Below, piece after piece: positions 33,021-41,321 of a stretch of 64,000 bases of DNA; positions within the stretch are counted from its first letter, which is position 1; every line of letters starts with the position of its first letter. The position numbers were made by a program, and so were the translations under genes. Under the pieces are notes generated by a model. It saw only the letters and a program-made list of their open reading frames with translations, made no database searches and had not been told where the DNA came from. The DNA comes from PALSA-607 sp963737705 (GTDB lineage Bacteria > Actinomycetota > Actinomycetes > Acidothermales > Acidothermaceae): NCBI GenBank assembly GCA_963737705.1, contig CAVTTP010000006.1, positions 1,240,001-1,304,000 of the forward strand, written 5' to 3'.

Positions 33021-33476
33021 GGCAACTAGCCCCAATCGTCACATCCGTCACACACCGGACCCGAGTGTAGGGCGCGACAATGGTCTCGCGGGAGTCCCAG
33101 AGGGGTGCCAGTCTCAGCGCAGCGGGGCGCTCGTGGCGAGATGAACATGTGGTGACACATCGCAGCAACTTCCTGACGGCTGATGGAGGTCAGCGGCGCA
33201 ACAGACCCGAATGGCCGCATCAGAGTGGCATTAACCGGATGAATAGGGTGATGGCTGATATTTCACCGTCAGCCGTCTCGTAGGGCGCCCTCATCCTTGT
33301 CGGATGAGTTCTAGTCCTTTGTGACTGGCCAGCAAGGAGTGCCCCGAAACCCGTGTGGCTGCAGTGTCTGCCGGGTCTTGACTTGCCCTGATCTTCACCG
33401 ATTCACTCCTTATGCGGATGCTCTTTTCACTGGGCGAATTTCGGTTCGAGTCAGGCGCAAAGATCGCCGTTTGTGC

Positions 33477-33501
33477 CCCGGGAAGCCCCCAATTTCCCGG
33501 G
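33477..33501 (+). other. Stable hairpin in the leader region
   Basis: CCCGGGAA and TTCCCGGG form a perfect 8-bp stem around a 9-nt loop, immediately after the purine-rich segment GGCGCAAAGATCGCCG. It could be a terminator/attenuator or part of a larger structured RNA. Confidence 0.5.
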
Positions 33502-33625
33502 TCGCAAAACAACTGCAGAGCGAACGGGACTTGGGTGTATTTCACCAGTTTCTACTCCTTTAGCGGAGCGTATCTCGCGTAGGCCTTAGCGGCGCCTATG
33601 ACGTGATTCGTAGGAGCTGAGATCC

Positions 33626-33688
33626 ATGCAGAAGATCACCGCCGTAGTCGAAAAGTTCTTCCTCGGCGCGAGCACCAAGTGGAGTTAA
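33626..33688 (+). CDS. Possible 20-residue leader peptide
   Basis: ATG 33626 is preceded by AGGAG at 9-nt spacing and opens a 20-codon frame, MQKITAVVEKFFLGASTKWS, ending in TAA, a rare stop in this window. The peptide is amphipathic. It lies 108 bp upstream of the HD-GYP gene and could be a leader peptide or a tiny independent protein. No homologue is claimed. Confidence 0.4.
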   Translation: MQKITAVVEKFFLGASTKWS

Positions 33689-33795
33689 CGCAAGTGCACA
33701 TAAAGCAAGGTTGATCCCGAGTCCCGTTTCGCTCTTCTTTCTCCTGGCACTTCCCCCGTTCGCCATTCCCCGGTAACGCCCGAGCAGGAGCCACC

Positions 33796-35178
33796 ATGCG
33801 AGACATGCCGCGCAGCGCGCAGGCATACGTCGTCGCGGTCGCCTGCGCCGGGCTCGCTGTCGTCATCGCGGCGAGCATCTCGGGTTCGGTGAGTTGGGGA
33901 TCGGTCGCGGTGCTCGGCGCCTTGTACTGGTTCGCCGACTCGCGCGAGATCATCACCAGGACCGGCGTACTTGGCGTCTCTGCAAGTTCCCCAGTGGCGC
34001 TCGCCTCTTTGTTGCTGCTCGGAGCCTGGGGCGGCGCGCTTGTGTGTGCAGTGAGCGCTCTTGCCTACGCCCGCCATGCGGCGTGGTTCAAGCACGTTTT
34101 CAACGGTGCGCAAGCCGCCCTCAGCGCCGCTGTCGCCGGCGGCGTCTACCACCTGGTGCCTGGATCGGCCCAGGACGGCTTTGCCCACGCAAGCTTCCCG
34201 GCCGTCTTGCCCGCCGTCGCAATCGCCGGGCTCTGCTATTTCATCCTCAACAACTTGTTCGTGGCCGTCGTTGTCCGCCTGACGACGGACACGTCTATGC
34301 GAGCGGTGTGGTGGAACGGTGTCGCCGAGATGGCGATCCCGAGCCTCGGCTATGGCTCGATCGGGCTCATCGTGGCCGTGCTCTGGGTCGGCGGCGTCGG
34401 GCCGGTCGCCGCGTTGCTCGTGCTGGCGCCGCTGGTCATCGCGCGTTGGGCCTTCGAGCAATACAGCCAACAGCACGCCGCTTATGACGCGACCGTCAGG
34501 TCGCTCATCCAAGCCGTTGAGACGAAGGACTACTACACCCGCGGTCACAGCGAGCGGGTCGCCTCGGCGTCCGTCTTGATCGCTCAGCAGCTCGGAATGC
34601 GCGAGGACCGCCTCGAGATGTTGCGCTACGCCGGCATGCTCCACGACGTCGGCAAGCTCGGCGTCCCGACCAAGCTCCTGCAAAAGACCGGGCCGCTGGA
34701 CGACGACGAGTTCGCCTCGATCAAGCTGCACCCGACCCGCGGCTTTGAGATGGTGAACGGGATCTCGTTCCTTGAAGAGGCGACGCTGGGCATTCGTCAC
34801 CACCACGAGCGCGTCGACGGTCGCGGCTATCCCGACGGGCTCGCGGGCGACGAGATCCCCGAGTTCGCGCGCTTGATCGCGGTCGCAGACGCGTTCGACT
34901 CGATGACGTCGACCCGTTCCTATCGCGGTGCTCGCTCGGTCGACGCGGCGATCCGTGAGCTGCGACGTTGGGCCGGCACGCAGTTCGACGCCGGAATGGT
35001 CGAAGCGCTCGTTGTCGCGGTCGGCATCAGTGGCTGGCAAGCAAGCGTCGATGCAACCGACGACGTCGTCGATCCCGCGCTGCTCGTGTTCCGCGATCAC
35101 GACGATCCGTCGAGCGACATCGCCGCCGGGTTCGCGTTCGAGACCTTCGGCATCCGCGACGAGCAACAGGTCTCATGA
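33796..35178 (+). CDS. Membrane HD-GYP domain protein (c-di-GMP phosphodiesterase type)
   Basis: A 460-residue protein with about six hydrophobic segments in residues 1-225 (e.g. AYVVAVACAGLAVVIAAS, LVASLLLLGAWGGALV-like stretches) and a C-terminal HD-GYP domain from about 235. The domain shows the full motif set: TRGHSERVASASV, MLHDVGKLGVP, and HHERVDGRGYPDGLAGDEIP, the last holding the GYP signature. It most likely degrades cyclic-di-GMP in response to a membrane-sensed cue. ATG 33796 follows a GAGCAGGAG binding site. The paralogous gene follows at 1-bp distance. Confidence 0.93.
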   Translation: MRDMPRSAQAYVVAVACAGLAVVIAASISGSVSWGSVAVLGALYWFADSREIITRTGVLGVSASSPVALASLLLLGAWGGALVCAVSALAYARHAAWFKHVFNGAQAALSAAVAGGVYHLVPGSAQDGFAHASFPAVLPAVAIAGLCYFILNNLFVAVVVRLTTDTSMRAVWWNGVAEMAIPSLGYGSIGLIVAVLWVGGVGPVAALLVLAPLVIARWAFEQYSQQHAAYDATVRSLIQAVETKDYYTRGHSERVASASVLIAQQLGMREDRLEMLRYAGMLHDVGKLGVPTKLLQKTGPLDDDEFASIKLHPTRGFEMVNGISFLEEATLGIRHHHERVDGRGYPDGLAGDEIPEFARLIAVADAFDSMTSTRSYRGARSVDAAIRELRRWAGTQFDAGMVEALVVAVGISGWQASVDATDDVVDPALLVFRDHDDPSSDIAAGFAFETFGIRDEQQVS

Positions 35179-35179
35179 C

Positions 35180-36538
35180 GTGAAGGCAGTGACGGCCAGA
35201 CCCGAGGCGCGCACGGATCGCGAAGGCAGCGGCTCAGAACTCGCCGGTCGAATCTTCGTCGCGCTCGTGTGCATCGGCGCAGCAGCCGCCGCAGTCGCGA
35301 CGGGCATCCACGGCGTCGTTCGACCCAATGTTGCGATCGCGTTCGTCGTTCTGATTGCGATCGGCGAATTGCTGAATGTCCGGCTGCCCGGCGACCGGCC
35401 GGCGGCACCCATTGCGTCTGCAGGTGCGCTTGGTTACGCGATGTTGTTCGACGTCGGAGGCCGCCCAGTCGCCCAGTCGACCGCGCAAGTCGTTGCCGTG
35501 ACAGCCGCCGGCTGCCTCTTGGGAACTTTAGGTCGAGCCGCTGCTGGTCGGCGTCCGCGCTTGACGGCTGTAGCCCGGCGAGTTGTCGTGGCCGCAATCA
35601 CGGCGGCCGCGTTCCGGCTGTCGGCGCCGCACCGGCTGACGATGGTGCATTTCGCGGACTTCAAATCGCAGCTGCGATGGGTCGCGTTCTTGATGGTTGC
35701 CATCGTCGCGCTGGCAACCGTTCTCGACTTCGTGATCGCTGCTTTCGTGCGGTCGCAGGACCGAGCCGCGGCGTTCGGCTGGACCTTGCGCGACGAGATC
35801 AGCGCCACCGCAGCCCTTGCTGTCGCGGTCGGCGCTACCGGCGTGCTGACCGCGCTTGCCACGCCGTCCATGCAGCTCTATGCCTTGCCGGTCTTCTGCA
35901 TCCCGCTGCTGCTAACTCAGTTCGCATTCCGGCGGTACGCAGCGATTCGCACGACCTACCGCCAGACCATCCGTTCGCTCTCGCGGGTCACGGAAGTCGG
36001 CGGCTATGTCGAGGAAGGCCACTCGCGTCGGGTCAGCCAGCTGTCGATCGCCATCGGCCGCGAACTCGGCCTGACCGAGAACGACCTGCTTGAGTTGGAG
36101 TACGCGGCACTGCTGCACGACATCGGCCAGCTTTCGCTCATCGATCCGATCCCCGGCGGATCGACGCTCGTCGTTGCACCGGTCGAGCGTCGCCGGGTTG
36201 CGGAGCTTGGAGCCGACGTCATCAAGACCACCGGCGTGCTTGACCGGGTGGCCGACATCGTTGCTCGGCAAGCCGACCCGTATCGCCGTCATCGGGAGTC
36301 GCCCGACCACACGCTGCCGATCGAGAGTCGCATCATCAAGGCGGCCAGCGCCTACGACGACCTCGTCGGTGCCCACGCGACCGCCGATGCGAACGCCGAC
36401 GCGTTGGAGCGGCTGCGCCTCGGCATGGCGTATGAGTACGACCCGCAGGTCGTCGAGACCCTGACCAAGGTGGTCGCTCGCCGCATCGAGCACGCCGCCG
36501 CACACCCGACCGAGCGATCCCGCCAAATCCTGGCGTGA
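35180..36538 (+). CDS. Membrane HD-domain protein, degenerate HD-GYP paralogue
   Basis: A 452-residue protein with the same plan as its upstream neighbour: about six to seven transmembrane segments (FVALVCIGAAAAAVATGI, AIAFVVLIAIGELLNV and others) followed by an HD domain from about 260. The HD motif is retained (ALLHDIGQLSLID; EEGHSRRVSQLS), but the HHExxDGxGYP segment is missing and replaced by ARQADPYRRHRESPDHTLPI. It may therefore be a sensor or partner rather than an active phosphodiesterase. GTG 35180 directly follows the previous stop (TGACGTG), so the two are translated together; GTG 35189 is an alternative. Confidence 0.85.
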   Translation: MKAVTARPEARTDREGSGSELAGRIFVALVCIGAAAAAVATGIHGVVRPNVAIAFVVLIAIGELLNVRLPGDRPAAPIASAGALGYAMLFDVGGRPVAQSTAQVVAVTAAGCLLGTLGRAAAGRRPRLTAVARRVVVAAITAAAFRLSAPHRLTMVHFADFKSQLRWVAFLMVAIVALATVLDFVIAAFVRSQDRAAAFGWTLRDEISATAALAVAVGATGVLTALATPSMQLYALPVFCIPLLLTQFAFRRYAAIRTTYRQTIRSLSRVTEVGGYVEEGHSRRVSQLSIAIGRELGLTENDLLELEYAALLHDIGQLSLIDPIPGGSTLVVAPVERRRVAELGADVIKTTGVLDRVADIVARQADPYRRHRESPDHTLPIESRIIKAASAYDDLVGAHATADANADALERLRLGMAYEYDPQVVETLTKVVARRIEHAAAHPTERSRQILA

Positions 36539-36627
36539 AACTTCGTGCGAGTTCCCCTGTCCGGGCCAAGGTGTTGGACCGGTAGGTTCTGGTGGTCGCC
36601 AATGACTCCAGCTGAAAGGGACCGCAC

Positions 36628-37248
36628 GTGACCGCTTCTGCGTCCGCCTACGGGTCGTCAAACAGCTTCGCCCTTCGCCGCCCAGTGCTCGCGGACCGGT
36701 TGCCGAAGAGCATGGTCCGAGATGTCGCGCTGGTGGTCGGCGTCGCTGCGTTCATGTCGTTGGTGGCCCAGGTTTCGTTCAAGCTGCCAAACAACCCAGT
36801 GCCCGTCACCGGCCAGACGTTCGGGGTTTTGTTGTCGGCGGCGGCAGTCGGTCCGCTGCGCGGTCTAGCCGGGCAGTTGTTGTACATCGCGATCGGCTGG
36901 GCCGGGCTGCCTGTCTTCGCCAGCGGCACCCACGGGTGGTCAGTGCTGAGCGGTGGATCTGGCGGCTACTTCGTCGGGTTCCTGCTCGCGACATTGCTCG
37001 TCGGGTGGCACGCGCGGCACGGCGTCGATCGGCGGGTCGACACCCTCGCCGGCTCTTTCCTGCTCGCGACCGCGCTGATCTACATCCCCGGCGTGTGGTG
37101 GCTCGCGCACTTCTACCACTGGTCGTACACGAAGGCGATCTCGACGGGAGTGGCGCCGTTCATCCTGGGCGACTTGCTGAAGGCGCTGGCCGCCGGGGCG
37201 TTGCTGCCGGCGGCGTGGAAGCTGGTCGGCGACCGAAGCCGTCGATGA
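36628..37248 (+). CDS. bioY: Biotin transporter substrate-binding subunit BioY
   Basis: A 206-residue membrane protein with about six helices. BioY hallmarks are NNPVPVTGQTFGVLLSAA, GPLRGLAGQLLYIAIGWAGL, SGGSGGYFVGFLLA and the C-terminal GVAPFILGDLLKALAAG. It is the S component of an ECF biotin importer; no energising module (BioMN) is encoded near, so it works alone or with a shared ECF module. GTG 36628 has AAAGGGA upstream. It overlaps accC by 4 bp, linking biotin uptake to a biotin-dependent enzyme. Confidence 0.95.
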   Translation: MTASASAYGSSNSFALRRPVLADRLPKSMVRDVALVVGVAAFMSLVAQVSFKLPNNPVPVTGQTFGVLLSAAAVGPLRGLAGQLLYIAIGWAGLPVFASGTHGWSVLSGGSGGYFVGFLLATLLVGWHARHGVDRRVDTLAGSFLLATALIYIPGVWWLAHFYHWSYTKAISTGVAPFILGDLLKALAAGALLPAAWKLVGDRSRR

Positions 37249-38627
37249 CCTCCCCGTGGACGTTCGATTCGGTTCTGGTCGCGAACCGGGGTGAGATCGC
37301 TCGGCGGGTGATTCGCACCGTCCAGCGGTTGGGCCTGAAGGCTGTCGCGGTCTATTCGGAGGTCGACGCAAGCCTGCCGTTCGTCAAAGAGGCAGACGAA
37401 GCGGTGTTGCTGGGTGCGGCCGCGCCGGCCCAGAGCTACCTCGATGTGACCAAGGTGCTCGAGGCGGCCGAGCAGTCTGGCGCCCAGGCGATCCACCCCG
37501 GCTACGGGTTCTTGTCCGAGAACGCCGACTTCGCTCGCGCGGTGGCCGATGCGGGCTTGGTCTGGATCGGCCCGTCGCCTGAGGCGATCGTCGCGATGGG
37601 CGACAAGGTCGCGGCTCGCAACCTGGTCGGCGATGCCGGCGTGCCGGTCGCGCCCGGCACCCGCGAGCCCGTCGCCGACGTCGAGGCGGCAATCGTCGCG
37701 GCTCGGGTCGTGGGCTATCCGCTGATGGTGAAAGCTGCAGGCGGCGGTGGCGGCATCGGTATGAGCGTTGCTCATGACGAGGACGAGCTAGCAACTGCTT
37801 TCGCGACCGCCCAGTCGCGCGCGGAGCGCTTCTTCGGCAACCCCTCGATCCTGCTCGAGCGCTATGTCACGAGCGCCAGGCACGTCGAGGTGCAGATCCT
37901 CGGCCTGTCGAGTGGCCGTGTCGTGGCATTGGGTGAACGCGACTGCTCGGTGCAGCGCCGCCATCAAAAGGTTGCCGAGGAGACACCCTGTCCGGTGCTG
38001 ACGCCGCCACTGCGTGCCCGCATGATCGAGGCCGCCGTGCGCGCGGGCGAGGCGGTGGGTTACCGCGGTGCGGGCACGGTGGAGTTCCTGCTCGATCCTG
38101 CAAGCCTCGAGTCGGGCGGGGGCGAGTTCTACTTCCTCGAGATGAACGCGCGATTGCAGGTGGAGCACCCGATCACCGAGCTCGTCACTGGCGTCGACCT
38201 GGTCGAGCAGCAACTGCTGGCGGCGTCCGACCTGCCGGCCACCTTCGACCCCGACGCCGTTGAACCCAGCGGGCACGCCATCGAGCTGCGGATTTACGCC
38301 GAGGACCCGAAGCGGTTCTTGCCGAGCCCCGGCACGATCAGCCGCTGGGTAGAGCCGACCGGGCCTGGCGTCCGCGTTGATGCTGGCTACGCCGAGGGCG
38401 ACACCGTGACCCCGTTCTACGACCCGCTGCTCGCCAAGCTTTGCGTGCACGGGACTGACCGACCGGCCGCCCTCGAGCTGGCCCGAGCGGCGGTTGCGTC
38501 CTTCGAGATCGAAGGGCTCAAGACCAACCTGCCGTTCTTCACTGAGTTGCTGGCCAACGAGGAGTTCATCGCGGGCGTTTACGACACCGGCTTGATCGAC
38601 CGGATGCGGGCGCCAAAGCCCGCTTGA
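37245..38627 (+). CDS. accC: Biotin carboxylase (acetyl-CoA carboxylase subunit type)
   Basis: A 460-residue ATP-grasp enzyme that carboxylates biotin on a carrier protein. N-terminal LVANRGEIARRVIRTVQRLG, the ATP loop MVKAAGGGGGIGMS, the catalytic segment EMNARLQVEHPITELVTGVD and the C-terminal lid YDPLLAKLCVHG are present. Its length equals a stand-alone AccC, without the biotin carrier domain found in actinobacterial AccA3-type fusions; that carrier is encoded separately 51 bp downstream. ATG 37245 overlaps the bioY stop (ATGA). No carboxyltransferase gene is close, so the acceptor substrate is undecided. Confidence 0.92.
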   Translation: MTSPWTFDSVLVANRGEIARRVIRTVQRLGLKAVAVYSEVDASLPFVKEADEAVLLGAAAPAQSYLDVTKVLEAAEQSGAQAIHPGYGFLSENADFARAVADAGLVWIGPSPEAIVAMGDKVAARNLVGDAGVPVAPGTREPVADVEAAIVAARVVGYPLMVKAAGGGGGIGMSVAHDEDELATAFATAQSRAERFFGNPSILLERYVTSARHVEVQILGLSSGRVVALGERDCSVQRRHQKVAEETPCPVLTPPLRARMIEAAVRAGEAVGYRGAGTVEFLLDPASLESGGGEFYFLEMNARLQVEHPITELVTGVDLVEQQLLAASDLPATFDPDAVEPSGHAIELRIYAEDPKRFLPSPGTISRWVEPTGPGVRVDAGYAEGDTVTPFYDPLLAKLCVHGTDRPAALELARAAVASFEIEGLKTNLPFFTELLANEEFIAGVYDTGLIDRMRAPKPA

Positions 38628-38678
38628 GCCACCCAGCCAGCTAGCATCCGAGCAACTGCCCAGGAGAGGAGCCACCCG

Positions 38679-38891
38679 GTGGCTGAGGAAGTCCGCGCCG
38701 AGATGGTCGCGAACGTCTGGAAGATCGTGGTGGCCGAAGGCGACCAGGTTGAGGACGGCGACACCATCGCGATCCTCGAGTCGATGAAGATGGAGATCCC
38801 GGTCATCGCCGAGGCCGCAGGCACCGTGAGCCTCAAGGTGGCCGAGGGCGACGTGGTCCAGGAAGGCGACTTGATCGCGATCATCGGGTGA
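38679..38891 (+). CDS. Biotin/lipoyl carrier protein (BCCP-like, 70 residues)
   Basis: A stand-alone biotinyl domain. The biotin-accepting lysine is Lys37 in the classical ESMKMEIPV context, and the two hairpin halves (NVWKIVVAEGDQVEDGDTI; TVSLKVAEGDVVQEGDLI) show the swapped symmetric barrel. GTG 38679 has AGGAGAGGAG upstream. At 70 residues it equals the small BCCP-like proteins of actinobacteria. Together with bioY and accC it forms a biotin-carboxylase module; the partner carboxyltransferase is not in the window. Confidence 0.9.
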   Translation: MAEEVRAEMVANVWKIVVAEGDQVEDGDTIAILESMKMEIPVIAEAAGTVSLKVAEGDVVQEGDLIAIIG

Positions 38892-38953
38892 TCTTTCGCG
38901 ATTAAGGCATCGCCACGGTCAAGGGAGCTTCCTGAACGGTCGAAGCAATCAAT

Positions 38954-40039
38954 GTGACCGGTAACGTGACGATCGAGCCGTTCCTTCGGGCCCTCGTCGA
39001 ATCTGGTGGGTCCGACCTGCATTGCAAGGTCGGTTCTCCGCCGCGCGTGCGCATAAACGGGTCGCTCCGCAAGCTCCAGACGCGAGATCTGACCGCCGCT
39101 GACACCGAGGGCATGGTCGCCGAGGTCATGCGCAAGGACCTTGTCGACGCCTTCGCCCGCACCAACGAGGCCGACTTCGCCTTCTCGCTGTCGGGCGTCG
39201 GCCGATTCCGGGTCAACGCCTTCCGGTCCAGGGGGTCTGCGGGCCTGGTCTTTCGACGCGTCAGCGTCGGCGCGATCCCGCTCGAGGAACTCGGGCTCCC
39301 GTCGATCCTCGCCTCACTTGCCCTCGAACCGCGCGGCCTCGTGCTCGTGACCGGCCCGACCGGCGTGGGCAAGTCGACCACGCTCGCCGGCATGATCGAC
39401 CACATCAACAACAACCGCGAAGTGCACATCGTCACGGTCGAGGACCCGATCGAGGTCCTGCACTTCGACAAGCTGGGCATGATCAACCAGCGCGAGGTGC
39501 GCGTCGACACCGAAGACTTCTCCACTGCACTGCGGGCCGCCATGCGACAGGACCCCGACGTGATCCTGGTCGGTGAGATGCGCGACCAGGAAACGGTCAA
39601 GGCGGCGCTCGCGGCGTCGGAGACCGGCCACTTCGTCATGTCGACCCTGCACACGACCGACGCGCAGGAGACCGTGAACCGCATCATCGACTTCTTCCCG
39701 CCGCACGAGCAAAAGCAGGTCCGGCTCTCTCTCGCGAGTGCACTGCGCGGCATCGTCTGCCAGCGACTAGTGCCTCGGGCGGACGGCGAGGGGCGCTGCG
39801 TGACGATGGAGATCTGCATCAACACCGGCCGTATCGCAGAAGCGATCGCCGACCCGGACAAGACCTCGCTGATGAACGACCTCATCGCCGAGGGTGCGTA
39901 CTACGGCATGCAGACCTTCGACCAGCACCTCGTCGCGCTGATCCGCGACGGTGCGGTCACCCTCGAAGCGGCGATGAGCGCCTCGACGAACCCGCACGAC
40001 CTCACTGTTGAGCTTCGCCGCTTGGGCCTCGTCGCGTAG
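38954..40039 (+). CDS. pilT: PilT-type twitching ATPase
   Basis: A 361-residue hexameric AAA-type ATPase driving pilus retraction. It contains Walker A GPTGVGKST, the Asp box VEDPIEV, Walker B DVILVGEMRD and the His box STLHTTDA, plus the C-terminal YYGMQTFDQHL typical of PilT. No other pilus gene (pilB, pilC, pilin, prepilin peptidase) is visible nearby. It begins with GTG. The start is supported by homology of the following SGGSDLHCKVGSPP segment. PilT would act at the cytoplasmic membrane on a pilus encoded elsewhere. Confidence 0.93.
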   Translation: MTGNVTIEPFLRALVESGGSDLHCKVGSPPRVRINGSLRKLQTRDLTAADTEGMVAEVMRKDLVDAFARTNEADFAFSLSGVGRFRVNAFRSRGSAGLVFRRVSVGAIPLEELGLPSILASLALEPRGLVLVTGPTGVGKSTTLAGMIDHINNNREVHIVTVEDPIEVLHFDKLGMINQREVRVDTEDFSTALRAAMRQDPDVILVGEMRDQETVKAALAASETGHFVMSTLHTTDAQETVNRIIDFFPPHEQKQVRLSLASALRGIVCQRLVPRADGEGRCVTMEICINTGRIAEAIADPDKTSLMNDLIAEGAYYGMQTFDQHLVALIRDGAVTLEAAMSASTNPHDLTVELRRLGLVA

Positions 40040-40053
40040 TTCAGCTCACCGTC

Positions 40054-40110
40054 GCCTTGGTTCCGGCAGCGTCTGCCTTGGTTCCGGCAGCGTCTGCCTT
40101 GGTTCCGGCA
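40054..40110. repeat. 21-bp tandem repeat, 2.7 copies
   Basis: Unit GCCTTGGTTCCGGCAGCGTC(T) starts at 40054, 40075 and 40096 (the last partial). It lies 15 bp after the pilT stop, before two palindromic elements. Confidence 0.9.
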
Positions 40111-40111
40111 A

Positions 40112-40178
40112 CTTCGCATCCCTGGTGGTTGCGATCTGGCCAAATTCCCGCGAATTCGCGACCACACGGGATGCGAAG
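40112..40178. repeat. Large imperfect palindrome, REP-like element copy 1
   Basis: A 23-nt arm beginning CTTCGCATCCC (40112-40134) pairs with an arm ending GGGATGCGAAG (40156-40178) with three mismatches; the 21-nt centre holds the inner palindrome TTCCCGCGAA. A related copy follows at 40196. It lies between the converging pilT and dasR genes and could terminate both. Confidence 0.8.
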
Positions 40179-40195
40179 ATGCGAGTCTGCCGTCG

Positions 40196-40253
40196 CTTCG
40201 CAGCCCTGGGTGTCGTGAACTGGCCGCGACTGCGCGCACTCAGGGGTGCGAAG
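40196..40253. repeat. REP-like element copy 2
   Basis: CTTCGCAGCCCTGGG pairs with CTCAGGGGTGCGAAG near the end, 58 bp in all. It shares the outer CTTCGCA/TGCGAAG arms, the CCCTGG block and the internal CTGGCC with copy 1, so the two are diverged copies of one element rather than chance hairpins. Confidence 0.7.
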
Positions 40254-40267
40254 CTCGCCTGGGCGGT

Positions 40268-41023
40268 CTAGCTGGTCGGGCGCTGCAGGTGGGCGACGAA
40301 CTTGTAGCGGTCACCCCGGTAGAGCGATCGCACGTACTCGATCGGCTGTCCGGCGGCATCGCGACTGTGGCGACTCAGGAGAAGCAGCGGCAACCCGACG
40401 TCGGTCCCAAGAAGATGCGCCTCGCGTGGCGGGGCAGGCACCGTCTCGATCGTCTCCTCCGCTTCGAGCAACTCGATGCCGTACTCCTGGGCCAGTACCG
40501 CATACAGCGACGTCGACTTCGCGAGCAGCCGGCGAAGGCCCGGGTATCGCTGACCCGCGAGGTGGGTGGTCTCGATCGCCATGGGCTCGCCGTTGGCGAG
40601 TCGCAGCCGCTCGATGCGAAGGACGCGAGCACTCCGCTTGATAGCAAGACGCTCGGCAAGAATCTCGTCGGCGAGCACGTACCCGATTTCCAACAACGTC
40701 GACGTCGGTTCGAGGCCCTGCGCCCGCATGTCTTCGGTGTAGCTCGTCAGTCGCAACGCTTGTGCGACCTTCGGCTTGGCGACGAAGGTGCCCTTGCCTT
40801 GGATCCGCTCCAACCGTCCTTCGACCACAAGTTCCTGCAGGGCTTGTCGTACCGTCGTTCGCGATGTGCCGAAGTCGACGCTCAGCGTTCGCTCGGGCGG
40901 AACCGGGCTCCCAGGGGGCAGCGTCCGCGTCATGTCGAGCAGATGCTGCTTGAGGAGGTAGTACTTCGGAACCCGCGGCTCGCCGTTCGGTGATTCGTCG
41001 AGGGTTTGCGGTCTTGCCGGCAC
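40268..41023 (-). CDS. dasR: GntR/HutC-family regulator DasR
   Basis: A 251-residue repressor of amino-sugar genes. The N-terminal winged helix (VPKYYLLKQHLLDMTRTLPP; FGTSRTTVRQALQELVVEGR; LERIQGKGTFVAKPK) and effector domain (LTSYTEDMRAQGLEPTS; GEPMAIETTHLAGQRYPGLR; YRGDRYKFVAHLQRP) match Streptomyces DasR closely along the whole length. DasR releases DNA when bound to GlcN-6-P or GlcNAc-6-P. GTG 41023 gives the DasR length (about 254). It is divergent from the dasA-type gene with three dre-like operators between them, so the ligand-binding gene and dasR itself are likely targets. Confidence 0.93.
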   Translation of the reverse strand: MPARPQTLDESPNGEPRVPKYYLLKQHLLDMTRTLPPGSPVPPERTLSVDFGTSRTTVRQALQELVVEGRLERIQGKGTFVAKPKVAQALRLTSYTEDMRAQGLEPTSTLLEIGYVLADEILAERLAIKRSARVLRIERLRLANGEPMAIETTHLAGQRYPGLRRLLAKSTSLYAVLAQEYGIELLEAEETIETVPAPPREAHLLGTDVGLPLLLLSRHSRDAAGQPIEYVRSLYRGDRYKFVAHLQRPTS

Positions 41024-41220
41024 GGTCGCCTCAACCTCGCAGTGGTAGACCGGTCCGGGCGGGATCCGGCGGAAGTGCCGACCGGCTGGCGCGCACGCCG
41101 ATTCCGGATGCGCGTATGCCGATTCCGGGATGAGAGTACGAGACAGTCGCCAGCGCACCAAGCAGGCCACGCAGGCTCGAGCCGCGTCTCGCTTGCCACA
41201 CCATAGCCAATCGCTCGGCT

Positions 41221-41236
41221 AGAGGTCTAGACCACG
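41221..41236. promoter_or_regulatory. DasR-responsive element dre1
   Basis: AGAGGTCTAGACCACG has the perfect core GGTCTAGACC of the dre consensus (ACTGGTCTAGACCACT). It is the strongest site in the dasR/dasA intergenic region. A half-site AAGTGGTCT follows at 41265-41273. Confidence 0.85.
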
Positions 41237-41321
41237 TGCTGGTCGGTATTTCTCGTGACGCCCCAAGTGGTCTGCTTGATTACGGTTGCGAAACGACCGG
41301 CCCCGCCGCGGTGCGAACCTC

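Larger units (their letters stand above)
33021..33795. other. Long intergenic leader upstream of the HD-GYP gene
   Basis: This 775-bp region has lower GC than its neighbours and no conventional gene. It contains a perfect 8-bp-stem hairpin (33477-33501), a 20-codon frame with a good ribosome binding site (33626-33688) and several short AT-rich patches. It is long enough for a structured 5' leader of the HD-GYP gene and the promoter of the leftward gene at 33020. Confidence 0.5.

Noticed and set aside
33421..33520. Cyclic-di-GMP-I (GEMM) or ydaO riboswitch
   Set aside because: Only a GCAAAG-like fragment resembles the consensus; the required paired elements could not be fitted by eye. Kept only as an item for a covariance-model search.
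33685..35166. 493-codon leftward frame
   Set aside because: Antisense to the HD-GYP gene, rich in Asp/Arg/His without any motif.
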